Part shown: positions 17,020 through 25,172 of the stretch, piece by piece
Layout: each line of letters starts with the position of its first letter
Numbering within the stretch: position 1 is the stretch's first letter
Assembly (NCBI RefSeq): GCF_000250735.1
Contig: NZ_AHZV01000039.1
Location: 1-36,954, forward strand
Reading direction: 5' to 3'
Length of the DNA stretch: 36,954 nt
DNA from: Anaerophaga thermohalophila str. Valhall
GTDB taxonomy: Bacteria > Bacteroidota > Bacteroidia > Bacteroidales > Marinilabiliaceae
Program-made: the position numbers and the translations under genes
The notes under the pieces: generated by a model
Told to the model about the DNA's origin: nothing
The model's input: only the letters and a program-made list of their open reading frames with translations
Databases searched by the model: none

Positions 17020-17290
17020 GTTTAACGCATTTTATCATTCCCAAACGCACCTCGTAGATACGCACCGCCGGGCGTATTTCCTGTTTTTTTTACGCGTATT
17101 TTCCTGTTTTTTCACGTGGGTATTCCCCTGTTTTTTCACATTCGTATTTCCCTGTTATTTCCCTGTTTTTTTCACCTACGTATTCCCCCATTTTTCCCAA
17201 AAACGCGTTAATATTTACGGGTTGAACGCATTATATATTGCGAGGTTAGATGTATTTTTTTAACAGGTTGGACACATTTTTAAAGGGAAG
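17020..17290. repeat. Tandem CCTGTTTTTTCAC repeats and GACGCATT-type block
   Basis: Between about 17085 and 17190 a 20-24 bp unit with core CGTATTTCCCTGTTTTTTCAC recurs about five times. The following 17185-17231 segment repeats the layout of 1811-1859 (TTTTTCCCAAAAACGCGTTAATATTTACGGG in parts). GGTTGGACACATTTTTAAA near 17265 belongs to the same family. A diverged palindrome (ATACGC...GCGTAT) lies near 17063-17080. From 17291 to 17583 I see nothing supported. Confidence 0.7.
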
Positions 17291-17583
17291 ACGAGACTGT
17301 CTAAAAACAGCGTGTCATGAGAATGACTTCCATTAGGGTTCAGCAATTCAACAATAAATCTGGAAAATCTTTTAGTGCATTTTGACACCATTTTGTACCT
17401 TCAAATGTAAAGAACAGTGAACAGATGGTTTGGAAATCCTTATCGTTGTAAGGATTAGAGCCTGTCGCTGTGGAGCAGGCCAAATATTAGACTTTTATGA
17501 CAACATTTTTGTTTATTTGTCCATAAGTGAAGTGTTTTTGCCGGTCAGAATTTTCTCCTAATTCTGAAACTATGGCTCATGGA

Positions 17584-17620
17584 TTGATTTTTGTTGTAAA
17601 ATCAATAAATTTGTATTGAT
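17584..17620 (+). promoter_or_regulatory. Promoter with overlapping operator of the RelE/ParE-type TA pair
   Basis: TTG (17584-17586), 19 bp, TAAATTTG (17606-17613) fits the Bacteroidota housekeeping promoter. A perfect inverted repeat, ATCAATA (17601-17607) and TATTGAT (17614-17620) with a 6-bp centre, lies across the -7 box. That is where an antitoxin repressor would bind. The first ATG of the operon is at 17638. Confidence 0.7.
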
Positions 17621-17637
17621 GTAAAACCAAATTAATT

Positions 17638-17874
17638 ATGAATCTGCAATATATTTCTGACAGTAAAGGGCGTCATACAGGGGTTTTTATCCCAATTGAA
17701 GACTGGGAGAAAATAAAAACCCAGTTAGACAATTCTGAATTGAGGGATGATGTACACGAACCTTCAAAAGATTACATTTTAAAGGGTTTGGAAGATGCCC
17801 TGGACGAGGTGAAAAAGTATGAACAAGGCTCAGTACAGTTAAATTCTGCCAGAGATTTATTGAATGAATTATAA
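17638..17874 (+). CDS. Antitoxin of a RelE/ParE-type toxin-antitoxin pair
   Basis: The 78-aa protein begins with a short beta-strand segment (LQYISDSKGRHTGVFIPIEDW) of the kind seen in Phd/RelB-like Bacteroidota antitoxins. An acidic, helical C-terminal half (about 45-75) follows, typical of a toxin-wrapping tail. It overlaps the downstream toxin by 11 bp, and the promoter carries an inverted repeat for autoregulation. The protein family is not named with confidence. The assignment rests mainly on pairing and layout. Confidence 0.75.
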   Translation: MNLQYISDSKGRHTGVFIPIEDWEKIKTQLDNSELRDDVHEPSKDYILKGLEDALDEVKKYEQGSVQLNSARDLLNEL

Positions 17875-18190
17875 AGTTCTTTATACTAACACTTTCAAGC
17901 GTGAGTTAAAAAGGCTCAGTAAAAAATACGTCTCTCTGAAGTCGGATTTTGAAAATTTGCTTGAAAAACTAGAAAAAGAACCTTTCCAGGGTAAACCGCT
18001 TGGTAATAATTGTTTTAAAGTCCGGCTGGCCATTAAATCTAAACACAAAGGTAAATCTGGTGGTGCCCGGGTAATAATTTATATTAGAATCGTTCATAAT
18101 GAGTTGATTTTATTAACTGTCTATGATAAATCAGAAAAGAGCAATATATCTCAAAAAGAATTAGATGAAATTATAAAAAATAAAATGTAA
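17864..18190 (+). CDS. RelE/ParE-family toxin
   Basis: The 108-aa basic protein has the RelE/ParE pattern. The N-terminus is YKVLYTNTFKRELKRLSKKY. KPLGNNCFKVRLAIKSKHKGKSGGARVIIYI lies in the middle (about 48-78, with the strand-forming RVIIY). LTVYDKSEKSNI follows near 86-97. The last resembles the YDKSE...I ending of many RelE-type toxins in this phylum. RelE members cleave ribosome-bound mRNA, ParE members poison gyrase. The sequence does not separate these two. It overlaps the antitoxin by 11 bp. Confidence 0.82.
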   Translation: MNYKVLYTNTFKRELKRLSKKYVSLKSDFENLLEKLEKEPFQGKPLGNNCFKVRLAIKSKHKGKSGGARVIIYIRIVHNELILLTVYDKSEKSNISQKELDEIIKNKM

Positions 18191-18361
18191 AAATGGTTGT
18201 TTTTTCACGATCACTTGCCTCTTGGTTTTTCTGGTAAAACAGTCGGCATAGTCAAGTGGTTGTCATGCCTGTAAAGAAACAACGTTGAGCGGAGTTTTAT
18301 AAACGGAATGAGAAAAGCTATCTTCGCCTTATTCGTAATAATTTTAGTTAATCCATGAGTT

Positions 18362-18487
18362 CCGGTGGCCGGAAAAAGCGAAGGCTTCTTCGCCAGAGAG
18401 AGTTAGAAAGTATTTTTGTCTGGATTTCCCTTTCGGGTTTGGCCATTTCCATTCGAACAAAGAAATTAAAGAAGAGCGGCGCCTGGT
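18362..18487 (-). pseudogene. SRAP (HMCES/YedK-like) remnant, copy 2
   Basis: On the minus strand the frame reads SLISLFEWKWPNP, GKSRQKYFLTLSGEEAFAF, SGHRNSW, then a stop. About 120 bp are closely similar in DNA to 7000-7121 (GCGAAGGCTTCTTCGCC is shared exactly). Both fragments begin at the same place, just upstream of the SLISLFE segment, but this one ends about 55 codons earlier. The rest of 18191-18568 holds only a small hairpin. Confidence 0.68.
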
Positions 18488-18514
18488 TTCGCTACCTTGC
18501 ATGCAAAGAAATCG

Positions 18515-18542
18515 CCTGTTCCGACAGACAAACAGGTTTTTT
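18515..18542 (+). terminator. Small T-tailed hairpin
   Basis: CCTGTT (18515-18520) pairs with AACAGG (18531-18536), followed by six Ts. It could end plus-strand transcription coming from the TA pair 325 bp upstream and protect the converging hepT gene. The stem is short, so this is a weak call. Confidence 0.4.
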
Positions 18543-18568
18543 ACGGAATGGCAAAAGCTATTTTTATG

Positions 18569-18907
18569 TTATTCGGAATCGAGTATTTCACTAATTTCTT
18601 TTTTGAGAAGTGGAAGGTGTCGAACAATAGCCCCCCAAATAATGCTATCATCAATTTTATCATAACCGTGAATAACATGATTACGCATACTAATAATTTT
18701 CTTCTTACTTGTAATTTGAATGTCCGGGTTAAGTTTATTAATGCGATTCATCGCTTCGCCAATTATTTCAAATTCTCTTTCAATGGCGCGTCTTAACATT
18801 TTATTGGAGGAATATATGGTGAAATCTCTTTTATCTCCTAAGTAATCTTCTATTGATGAGACAGCTTTATTTATATCAAAAAGATATTTTTTTATCTCAT
18901 TGTCCAT
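18569..18907 (-). CDS. hepT: HepT-like HEPN toxin (DUF86)
   Basis: I choose the ATG at 18907 (MDNEIKKYLFDI), giving 112 aa. It overlaps mntA by 11 bp and matches the family start. An upstream ATG at 18940 is less likely. The HEPN RNase motif RX4HXY is intact in SMRNHVIHGYD (Arg75, His80, Tyr82). The helical preceding part (REFEIIGEAMNRI) is typical. HepT cleaves RNA, and MntA blocks it by adding AMP units to the motif Tyr, which is present here. Order antitoxin-toxin (mntA then hepT) is the usual one. Confidence 0.9.
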   Translation of the reverse strand: MDNEIKKYLFDINKAVSSIEDYLGDKRDFTIYSSNKMLRRAIEREFEIIGEAMNRINKLNPDIQITSKKKIISMRNHVIHGYDKIDDSIIWGAIVRHLPLLKKEISEILDSE

Positions 18908-19265
18908 AAAGTCGTGTTTTTGTTTTATTAAGAGAATCAATGAAATAAGGATTTGACAAAGATTTGTCGGTAACTAAATCAACCGGACGTTGAAAAAGAT
19001 TTTCGAATTGGTCAACTAAGTCTAAATAAGCATCTGCATAATCTGCATAATCCATGGGGAGGAAGGATATAAGAAGGTCTATATCACTTTTTTTATCATC
19101 GAAGTCATTAGTGCAAACAGAACCAAAAGCATAAAGCTCTTTCACATTGTACGCCTGGCACAATGCGTTTATTTTATCCATGTTGTTAGAAATAAGGCGG
19201 TTCATTTTAAAGAATCTTTGATCTGCTTTGGTTACTAATGTATAACTTGTTTTTTGGTTGAGCAA
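18897..19265 (-). CDS. mntA: MntA-like minimal nucleotidyltransferase antitoxin
   Basis: The frame encodes 122 aa. The fold probably starts at Met21 (ATG at 19205, MNRLISNN), since the first 20 residues are not typical. The nucleotidyltransferase signature is FGSVCTNDFDDKKSDIDLLI, that is GS-X11-DID, one residue longer than the usual GS-X10-DXD. A third acidic residue for metal binding is probably in PVDLVTD. Members AMPylate HepT to neutralise it. It overlaps hepT by 11 bp. Confidence 0.88.
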   Translation of the reverse strand: MLNQKTSYTLVTKADQRFFKMNRLISNNMDKINALCQAYNVKELYAFGSVCTNDFDDKKSDIDLLISFLPMDYADYADAYLDLVDQFENLFQRPVDLVTDKSLSNPYFIDSLNKTKTRLYGQ

Positions 19266-19330
19266 ATTAATAAAATAGAATACAGTCTAAGAAGCATCTT
19301 TATTGCCAAACTCTGTGTTTTATCCCCCTC

Positions 19331-20032
19331 TTATTCCACCCCCAGCAATGGCAGCAACTCCCCCAGGTGCGTTATCTCCTCAAAATTCTCCAGGTTTTCG
19401 GGTTGCTCCACTTCTTCGAGGGCCCAGGTGATATGGTAGGGGACATAAACGGCATAGCCACCAATGCCTACGACGGGGATAATATCTGATTTCAGAGAAT
19501 TGCCGATCATCAGGAAATCCCGGGGTTCGATATCGAGGTGCGCAAGGAGTTTACGGTAGTTGTCTTCTTTTTTATCGCTCATCACTTCCACATGGTGGAA
19601 ACACTTCTCCAGTCCCGATTTGGCAAGTTTGCGTTCCTGATCGAGGAGGTCGCCTTTGGTCGCTACAATCAGCTTATAATTTTGTTTTTGAAGTTTTTCC
19701 AGCACCGGACGCACGCCGTCAAGAAGCTCCACGGGTTTTTGCAAGAGCTCTTTTCCCATATCCATAATCTGTGCAATAACCGATTGGTCAATGGAGTGGT
19801 TACTTACGTGCAAGGCGGTTTCAATCATCGACAAAACAAATCCTTTCAGACCATAACCGTAAAGTTTAAGATTTTTGATTTCTGTTTTCATGAGAGCGCC
19901 GGAGATATCTTCCTCCGGGCCATACGCGGAAAGCAGGCGGCAATAGTCACTTTCCAGATTACGGAAGTTGGGCTCGTTCACCCAGAGGGTATCATCGGCA
20001 TCGAAAGCAATCACTTTGAAATCTTTCTTCAT
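19331..20032 (-). CDS. HAD-family phosphatase at the edge of the salvage cluster
   Basis: The 233-aa cytoplasmic protein has motif I FDADDTLWVNE (about 9-19), motif II LIVATKGD near 125-132, and motif IV FLMIGNSLKSDI near 170-181. The helical cap between motifs I and II is of the phosphoglycolate phosphatase/YjjG kind. It lies 87 bp after the NagX-like gene on the same strand and is the last gene before the island. A sugar-phosphate or nucleotide substrate is likely. A link to amino-sugar metabolism is inferred only from position. A MupP-type role (MurNAc-6-P phosphatase) is possible, but MurQ already handles that compound. Confidence 0.85.
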   Translation of the reverse strand: MKKDFKVIAFDADDTLWVNEPNFRNLESDYCRLLSAYGPEEDISGALMKTEIKNLKLYGYGLKGFVLSMIETALHVSNHSIDQSVIAQIMDMGKELLQKPVELLDGVRPVLEKLQKQNYKLIVATKGDLLDQERKLAKSGLEKCFHHVEVMSDKKEDNYRKLLAHLDIEPRDFLMIGNSLKSDIIPVVGIGGYAVYVPYHITWALEEVEQPENLENFEEITHLGELLPLLGVE

Positions 20033-20119
20033 ATCAGATTTAATTTTCCCATGTTTTCATTGAATGAGGGCTTCACCTGGTGTGAAACCCTCACTATAGG
20101 GGAAACAAAAAAGTTCCTG

Positions 20120-21229
20120 TTATACTTTAATGAATATTCGTTTTTTGTAGAGGATATATCCGATGAGCCAGAAGAAAAAGATGTGTGTCAACGCATAGAG
20201 CAGTGATCCGTTCATGTTTCCGGCCAGCGGGACAAAGATATTCTGATAGAGCCAGGTGCTGCCTCTTACCACCGTTCCATCGGCGGTTTCAATTTTAATG
20301 AGCATACCCAAAGTACGCGCCCACAATCCTGACAGGGCATAAATAAACAGCGGGTTCATCCCGAAGACCACAAAGAAGGACGTCCACTTTTTGTACCCTT
20401 TAACATCGATAATGAATATCAACAAAGCAAAAACCAAAGCTGCCAGTCCTGCGGTATAGAGAACATAAGAGCTTGTCCAGAGCGGTTTATTGACAGGAAA
20501 CACAAATCCCCAGAGCCGGCCGATAATGGTAACTACAACACCATACAAAGCAAGCCTTGCAGGTAATTTGGCTTTTTCGGTATTACTTATAAAAACACCC
20601 GTCAGATATCCCAGCAAAACGGTAACAACGGCAGGGATAGTACTCAGCAATCCTTCCGGGTCAAACGGGATCCCAAATCCGGTGTAGAGATGCTGTTCTC
20701 CCAGAATGGCTGCATCGAACGGAATAGTGATATTGCCTTCCAGGCTGTAAGGATCGTCGCCGCCAAACCAGGCTAAAATTCCCCAGTAAACCAGTAAAAT
20801 AGCCAATCCCAGATACGGAATGTACTTTCGTTTCATGGAAAGCACTATCAGTGAAGCAAAACCATAAGCCAGAGCTATTCTTTGAAGTACCCCCATAATA
20901 CGGAGCGAACTGTAATCGGTCATCCATTGCGGGAATGAATTCAGGAAAAGTCCGATGGCAAAGATCAGCAAAGTCCGTCTTCCCAGACGGTTAAAGGATG
21001 CTTTATTGAGCGTATTGCCGTATTTGGCAAAAGAGAAAAACATAGAAACACCAACCACAAAAAGAAAGAAAGGGAAAACCAGGTCGGTAGGTGTGCAGCC
21101 GTGCCAACTGGAATGGCGAAGCGGTGCATAAACATATTGCCAGCTGCCCGGTGTATTTACCGTTATCATCAAAGCGATGGTCATACCCCGAAGGACGTCG
21201 AGTGCCAGGTATCTTTCAGATTTTTTCAT
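20120..21229 (-). CDS. NagX/HGSNAT-like membrane acyltransferase (DUF5009)
   Basis: The 369-aa protein has about ten membrane segments. The N-terminus ERYLALDVLRGMTIALMI, then SSWHGCTPTDLVFPFFLFVVG (His near 41), matches the heparan-alpha-glucosaminide N-acetyltransferase group, including bacterial NagX. In humans the family moves acetyl groups across a membrane onto glucosamine. In Xanthomonas-type GlcNAc clusters NagX is proposed to act in amino-sugar transport or modification. The gene sits between a symporter and a HAD gene in a peptidoglycan salvage cluster, which fits an amino-sugar substrate. The precise reaction is not known. Confidence 0.85.
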   Translation of the reverse strand: MKKSERYLALDVLRGMTIALMITVNTPGSWQYVYAPLRHSSWHGCTPTDLVFPFFLFVVGVSMFFSFAKYGNTLNKASFNRLGRRTLLIFAIGLFLNSFPQWMTDYSSLRIMGVLQRIALAYGFASLIVLSMKRKYIPYLGLAILLVYWGILAWFGGDDPYSLEGNITIPFDAAILGEQHLYTGFGIPFDPEGLLSTIPAVVTVLLGYLTGVFISNTEKAKLPARLALYGVVVTIIGRLWGFVFPVNKPLWTSSYVLYTAGLAALVFALLIFIIDVKGYKKWTSFFVVFGMNPLFIYALSGLWARTLGMLIKIETADGTVVRGSTWLYQNIFVPLAGNMNGSLLYALTHIFFFWLIGYILYKKRIFIKV

Positions 21230-21239
21230 AGATTAAATC

Positions 21240-21720
21240 AATTAACAGATTGTTAGAATGTTAGAATGTTAGATTGTTAGGTTGTTAGGTTGTTAGGTTG
21301 TTAGTACCTTACCCCTGATTTTGTTGTATTTTTTGGCAAAATATTGTCATTAGTCATTGGTAATTAGTCATTAGTCATTGGTAATTGGTCATTGATAATT
21401 GGTTATTGATAATTGGTCATTGATAATTGATATTAGTGCTCTATCACCGCTCCGCGGTTAATTGTTACTGAATTTATTGGTAATGTTACCGCTCTGTTAC
21501 CGCTCCGCGGTTTTAGTATTATCACAATTAATAGCCGCGGAGCGGCGACAGAACGGTAGAATTATGTAAAAAGAAAAACAAAAAGCTGCGGAGCTGCGAC
21601 AGATAATGTATAAATTTGTTTGGTTCTGGTTTATCCAGGTTAGGTTTGTTAGGTTTGTTAGGTTTGTTAGGTTGTTAGTTTGTTAGGTTGTTAGGTTGTT
21701 AGGTTTAAGATGATTTATAT
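21240..21720. repeat. Repeat-filled intergenic region with three microrepeat arrays and four REP palindromes
   Basis: The 600 bp between the symporter and NagX-like genes hold three arrays: GTTAG(A/G)TT-type units at 21245-21302, TCATTGATAATTGG-type 14-mers at 21347-21430 and GTTAGGTTT-type units at 21630-21712. Between them lie REP palindromes ACCGCTCCGCGGT (21446-21458 and 21499-21511), GCCGCGGAGCGGC (21534-21546) and GCTGCGGAGCTGC (21585-21597). The last two recur as a unit near the right end of the window. No gene is supported. Confidence 0.82.
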
Positions 21721-21829
21721 AATACTGATATACTGAATTTTAATATACAAAACCTTTTAATCATTATCAATTGGTTACAACACCACAACACTCTCATAAA
21801 AGAAACTTTGCGCCATTGCGTCTCTGTGT

Positions 21830-23268
21830 TTAATCCTTTTTCCTGGAAAAAATCCACAATCCCGCAAACACCAAAAAACCATTTAAAAGTAATAATTCAA
21901 ATCCAAACTGATACCCCCCAAGCCATCTTTCGGAGTTGCTGCTGATAATATAGCACAAAACCGGAGACAAAACACTGATGTAAGGGACGTAACGGTCATG
22001 GGTGCTCCTCTTTGTCAAAATTCCGAAAGTGAACAATCCCAGCAGGGGGCCGTAAGTGTAACCGGCCGCTGTGAAAACAGAATTAACAACACTTTCGTCA
22101 TTAATGATGCGGAACAAAACAATCACCAAAAACATTATAAATGAAAAGGTGATGTGTACTCTGATCCTTGTTTTTTCGGTGGAGGGTAATTTCGGATTGA
22201 CCTTAAGAAAATCGATACAAAAAGCGGTGGTAAGTGCTGTTAACGATGAATCGGCACTCGAATAGGCAGCTGCGGTAATTCCCAGAAGGAAGAAAACGCC
22301 GACAGCTGTCCCAAAATATTTTATAGCCAGCAGGGGAAACATATCATCTGTACGTTCAGGAATACCAATTCCCATTTGTTCGGCATAATGATAAAGCAAT
22401 ACACCCAATCCCAGAAACAACAAATTGGTAGCTACAAAAGAGAAGCTAAACCAAAAAAGATTCTTCTGAGCCTCTTTCTGGTTCTTACAGGTCAGATTTT
22501 TCTGCATCATGTTCTGATCCAGACCAGTCATCACTATGGTAATGCCAATACCTGCAATAAACTGCTTGAAGAAATTAGTTCCCGATTGCCAGTTCCAGTC
22601 GAACACTTTACTATAAGGATGATTGCTAATGGTTGCAACCATCTCGCCAAATCCCATATCCAACTGATTAAGCACAACCACAATTGTCACAATTACTGAA
22701 ACAAGTATAAACAGTGTCTGTAAGGTATCGGTCCATACCACGGTTTTTATCCCTGCTTTAAAAGTGTACAGCCATATAAGTGTTATAGTGGTTAGCACAG
22801 TTACCCAGAAAGGAACGCCCAAAGCATCGAAAAATGATATTTGCAGCACCCCGGCCACGAGGTAGAGCCGGAATGAAGCCCCGATAGTCTGGGAAAGTAT
22901 GAAGAAAAAGAACCGGTTTTGTACGAACGAAGACCAAACCGCTGATCAAGATAAGTATAAATGGATACCAGGTTTCGCTTGTAATAAAGGGGCAACAAAA
23001 CCAACGCAATAATCCAGTAACCGACAAAATTGCCCAAAATAAACTGAAAATAACTCCATGCACTGCTCCCTACCTCCCCGGGAACTGAAATAAATGTAAC
23101 ACCGGATATTGTGGCACCAATCATCCCGAACGCTACCAGGTACCATGGCGATTTTCGGTTGCCGGTAAAAAATGTTTCGCTGTCGCTGTTACGCGACGAA
23201 AACCACGAAATAAGAAAAAGCGCGGTAAAAAAACCGAGAATAACTAACAATACAAGTGTTGTGCTCAT
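21830..23268 (-). pseudogene. Sodium:solute symporter (SSS family), split by one frameshift
   Basis: The N-terminal frame starts at 23268 (STTLVLLVILGFFTALFLI; GATISGVTFISVPGEVG; YLDQRFG) and the C-terminal frame ends at 21830 (YSSADSSLTALTTAF; AAGYTYGPLLGLFTFG). They are joined near 22901-22912. Adding one T to the minus-strand run TCTTTTTCTTC restores a continuous sequence (SFFFILSQTIGASFRLYLVAGVL) of about 480 aa, normal for the family, with about 13 membrane segments. Members couple Na+ to uptake of sugars, sialic acid or other solutes. Position 24 bp after the GHL10 gene suggests import of a MurNAc- or GlcNAc-containing product. The break may be a homopolymer sequencing error or a real loss. 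Confidence 0.85.
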
Positions 23269-23292
23269 CTGTATTTTCTTTTTGGAACATTT

Positions 23293-24816
23293 TTATTGGG
23301 GAAGGCTGAGGCTGATATCTTTAAAATATTCAACCACCGATTCAATATTGGTCGGGCTCAGCGCCGAAATTACAAAATAATACTTACGCGGATTGGTTTC
23401 ACGGGTGACTTCCACCGTCAGTTCGTTCTCTCCGGTAACGGCAAAAATATTTTCAGCATTTTCGTTACTGGCAGCTTTACCATATTTAAATTTGTAGATT
23501 ACAAAAACCTCATTATTTCTCCCTGGTTCCCAACTCATACGAACCGAGTCGTTATCAAGCTCAATCACGGGATTCTGCGGCACACCGGGTGTGATTTGTT
23601 CGACTCTCGGATTAACCGGTGCCAATGCCTCGTAACGGAAGGGACGCCTGAGCAGTTTCTCCTTCAGGCGACGGGGATTGTTCCTGAGAGATTTTGCGCT
23701 GAAGAACATACTGCCGTCAATATTCGGATAGGTGCGGTTCAGCTTAATTTGCTTAATTATCTGGCGTGATGACCGCCATTCCCGGTCGTTTGAATCGCGG
23801 TCGATACGATAAAAAGCCTGACCTACATAAAGACGGCAGCCCAGTGCATTTTTACTCCACCAGTCGGCAATGACGGCATAGTCGGCTACTTCCTTCCCGA
23901 TGTGCCAGTAAATTTGTGGCGTAATGTAATCAATCCAGCCCTCTTTCTGCCATCTCAGAATATTGGCATACAAATCATCGTAGTTGGTTTGCCCGGCTCT
24001 GGTTGCCGATCCGCGCGGATCATCAGACTGGTTACGCCAGACACCAAAAGGACTGATACCAAAAGCTACGGTTGGTCTTACGGCCTCAATGGTATCATGC
24101 AACTGTTTAATGATCATATCGACATTTTCACGTCGCCAGTCGTCCTTTTCATCTGCGGCGAAACCACGCGGATACTTCTCAAAAGCCTCCTGGTCGGGAA
24201 ATTCTTCCCCGGCAATCCGGTAGGGATAAAAATAATCGTCGAAATGCAGGGCATCCACATCATACCGTTTCAGGACATCAGCCACAACAGTGGCCACATG
24301 GTTTCTTGTTTCGGGGAGACCGGGGTTGAAATAACGGGCTTTGCCATACGTCACGAACCATTCAGGATGTTTGTTAACCGGGTGATCATCCGAAATTGAA
24401 GCCATGGCTGTATCAACTACTGCACGGTATGGATTGAGCCACAGATGAAGTTCCAGACCCCGCTTGCGACACTCATCAATGGCAAATTGCAACGGGTCAT
24501 AGAACGGATCGGGTGCTTTCCCCTGTTCCCCTGTCAGCCATTGCGACCAGGGTTCCAAATCTGAAGGGAAAAATGCATCTGTGGCCGGTCGAACCTGAAA
24601 AATCACTGTATTCAGGTTATACTCTTTGGCCAGGTCGAAAAGTCCTGTCATTTCATCTTGTTGCATATCCACCGACAGACCGGGTTTTGACGGCCAGTCA
24701 ATATTGGCAACAGTTGCAATCCAGATGGCGCGCATCTCACGCTTGGGATACTCTCCTGCCTGTATCGAAACGGTAAGAAGCATCAGAGTTGAAAGAATGG
24801 CTATTTTTCGTAACAT
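23293..24816 (-). CDS. GHL10 (DUF187, DigH-like) peptidoglycan glycan hydrolase, secreted
   Basis: The 507-aa protein begins with a type I signal peptide (about 1-20, SIQA then GEY). Residues about 27-330 form the GHL10 barrel: EMRAIWIATVANIDWPS, VIFQVRPATDAFF, LHLWLNPYRAV, ALHFDDYFYPYR (190-200, probable acidic catalytic residues) and PQIYWHIG. A fibronectin III-like domain follows (about 405-505). E. coli DigH of this family cuts glycan strands lacking stem peptides. Here the amidase in the same locus would produce such denuded strands. It sits 24 bp upstream of the symporter on the same strand, so the two are probably co-transcribed. Confidence 0.9.
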   Translation of the reverse strand: MLRKIAILSTLMLLTVSIQAGEYPKREMRAIWIATVANIDWPSKPGLSVDMQQDEMTGLFDLAKEYNLNTVIFQVRPATDAFFPSDLEPWSQWLTGEQGKAPDPFYDPLQFAIDECRKRGLELHLWLNPYRAVVDTAMASISDDHPVNKHPEWFVTYGKARYFNPGLPETRNHVATVVADVLKRYDVDALHFDDYFYPYRIAGEEFPDQEAFEKYPRGFAADEKDDWRRENVDMIIKQLHDTIEAVRPTVAFGISPFGVWRNQSDDPRGSATRAGQTNYDDLYANILRWQKEGWIDYITPQIYWHIGKEVADYAVIADWWSKNALGCRLYVGQAFYRIDRDSNDREWRSSRQIIKQIKLNRTYPNIDGSMFFSAKSLRNNPRRLKEKLLRRPFRYEALAPVNPRVEQITPGVPQNPVIELDNDSVRMSWEPGRNNEVFVIYKFKYGKAASNENAENIFAVTGENELTVEVTRETNPRKYYFVISALSPTNIESVVEYFKDISLSLPQ

Positions 24817-24841
24817 AGTAAATAGTTTTGGAGACTAAGGC

Positions 24842-25172
24842 TAAAATTAAGGTTGAGGTTGAGGTTGAGGCTGAGGTTAAGGCTGAGGTTGAGGTTAAGA
24901 ATTCACCATAGAGAATACAGAGATAGAAGGCAGAAGGCAAAAGGCAGAAGGCAAAAGTTAGAAACTCGGAACCGGGAACGAAAATTTTGCACACCCCTGC
25001 TCCCTTACAGCGATAGCCCAAATGCACGATTCCCTCTGTATTATTTTTTTTGTATCAACATCAAATCTGTGTTCATCTGTGTAATCTGTGTTGCCTCTCA
25101 ACCTCAACCTTAACCTTAACCTCAGCCTCAACCTTAACCTCAGCCTCAACCTTAACCTCAGCCTTAATCTCT
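24842..25172. repeat. Inverted pair of hexamer arrays (GAGGTT / AACCTC types)
   Basis: Array 1 (24842-24898) is a run of GAGGTT, GAGGCT and AAGGTT hexamers. Array 2 (25096-25172) carries the reverse complement (CCTCAA, CCTTAA, CCTCAG). About 200 bp separates them, including GAAGGCA microrepeats near 24927-24957 and a TCTGTGTTCATCTGTG stretch near 25065. The last array reaches the 3' end of the ampG-like gene. Arg-Leu repeat ORFs through it are artefacts. Confidence 0.85.

Noticed and set aside
18355-18594. 79-codon plus-strand ORF
   Set aside because: It is antisense to the second SRAP fragment and the hepT end. The minus-strand reading has the real protein similarity.
24853-25149. ORFs encoding Arg-Leu or Leu-Asn dipeptide repeats
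   Set aside because: They are translations of the hexamer arrays, with no start context and no homologous domain.
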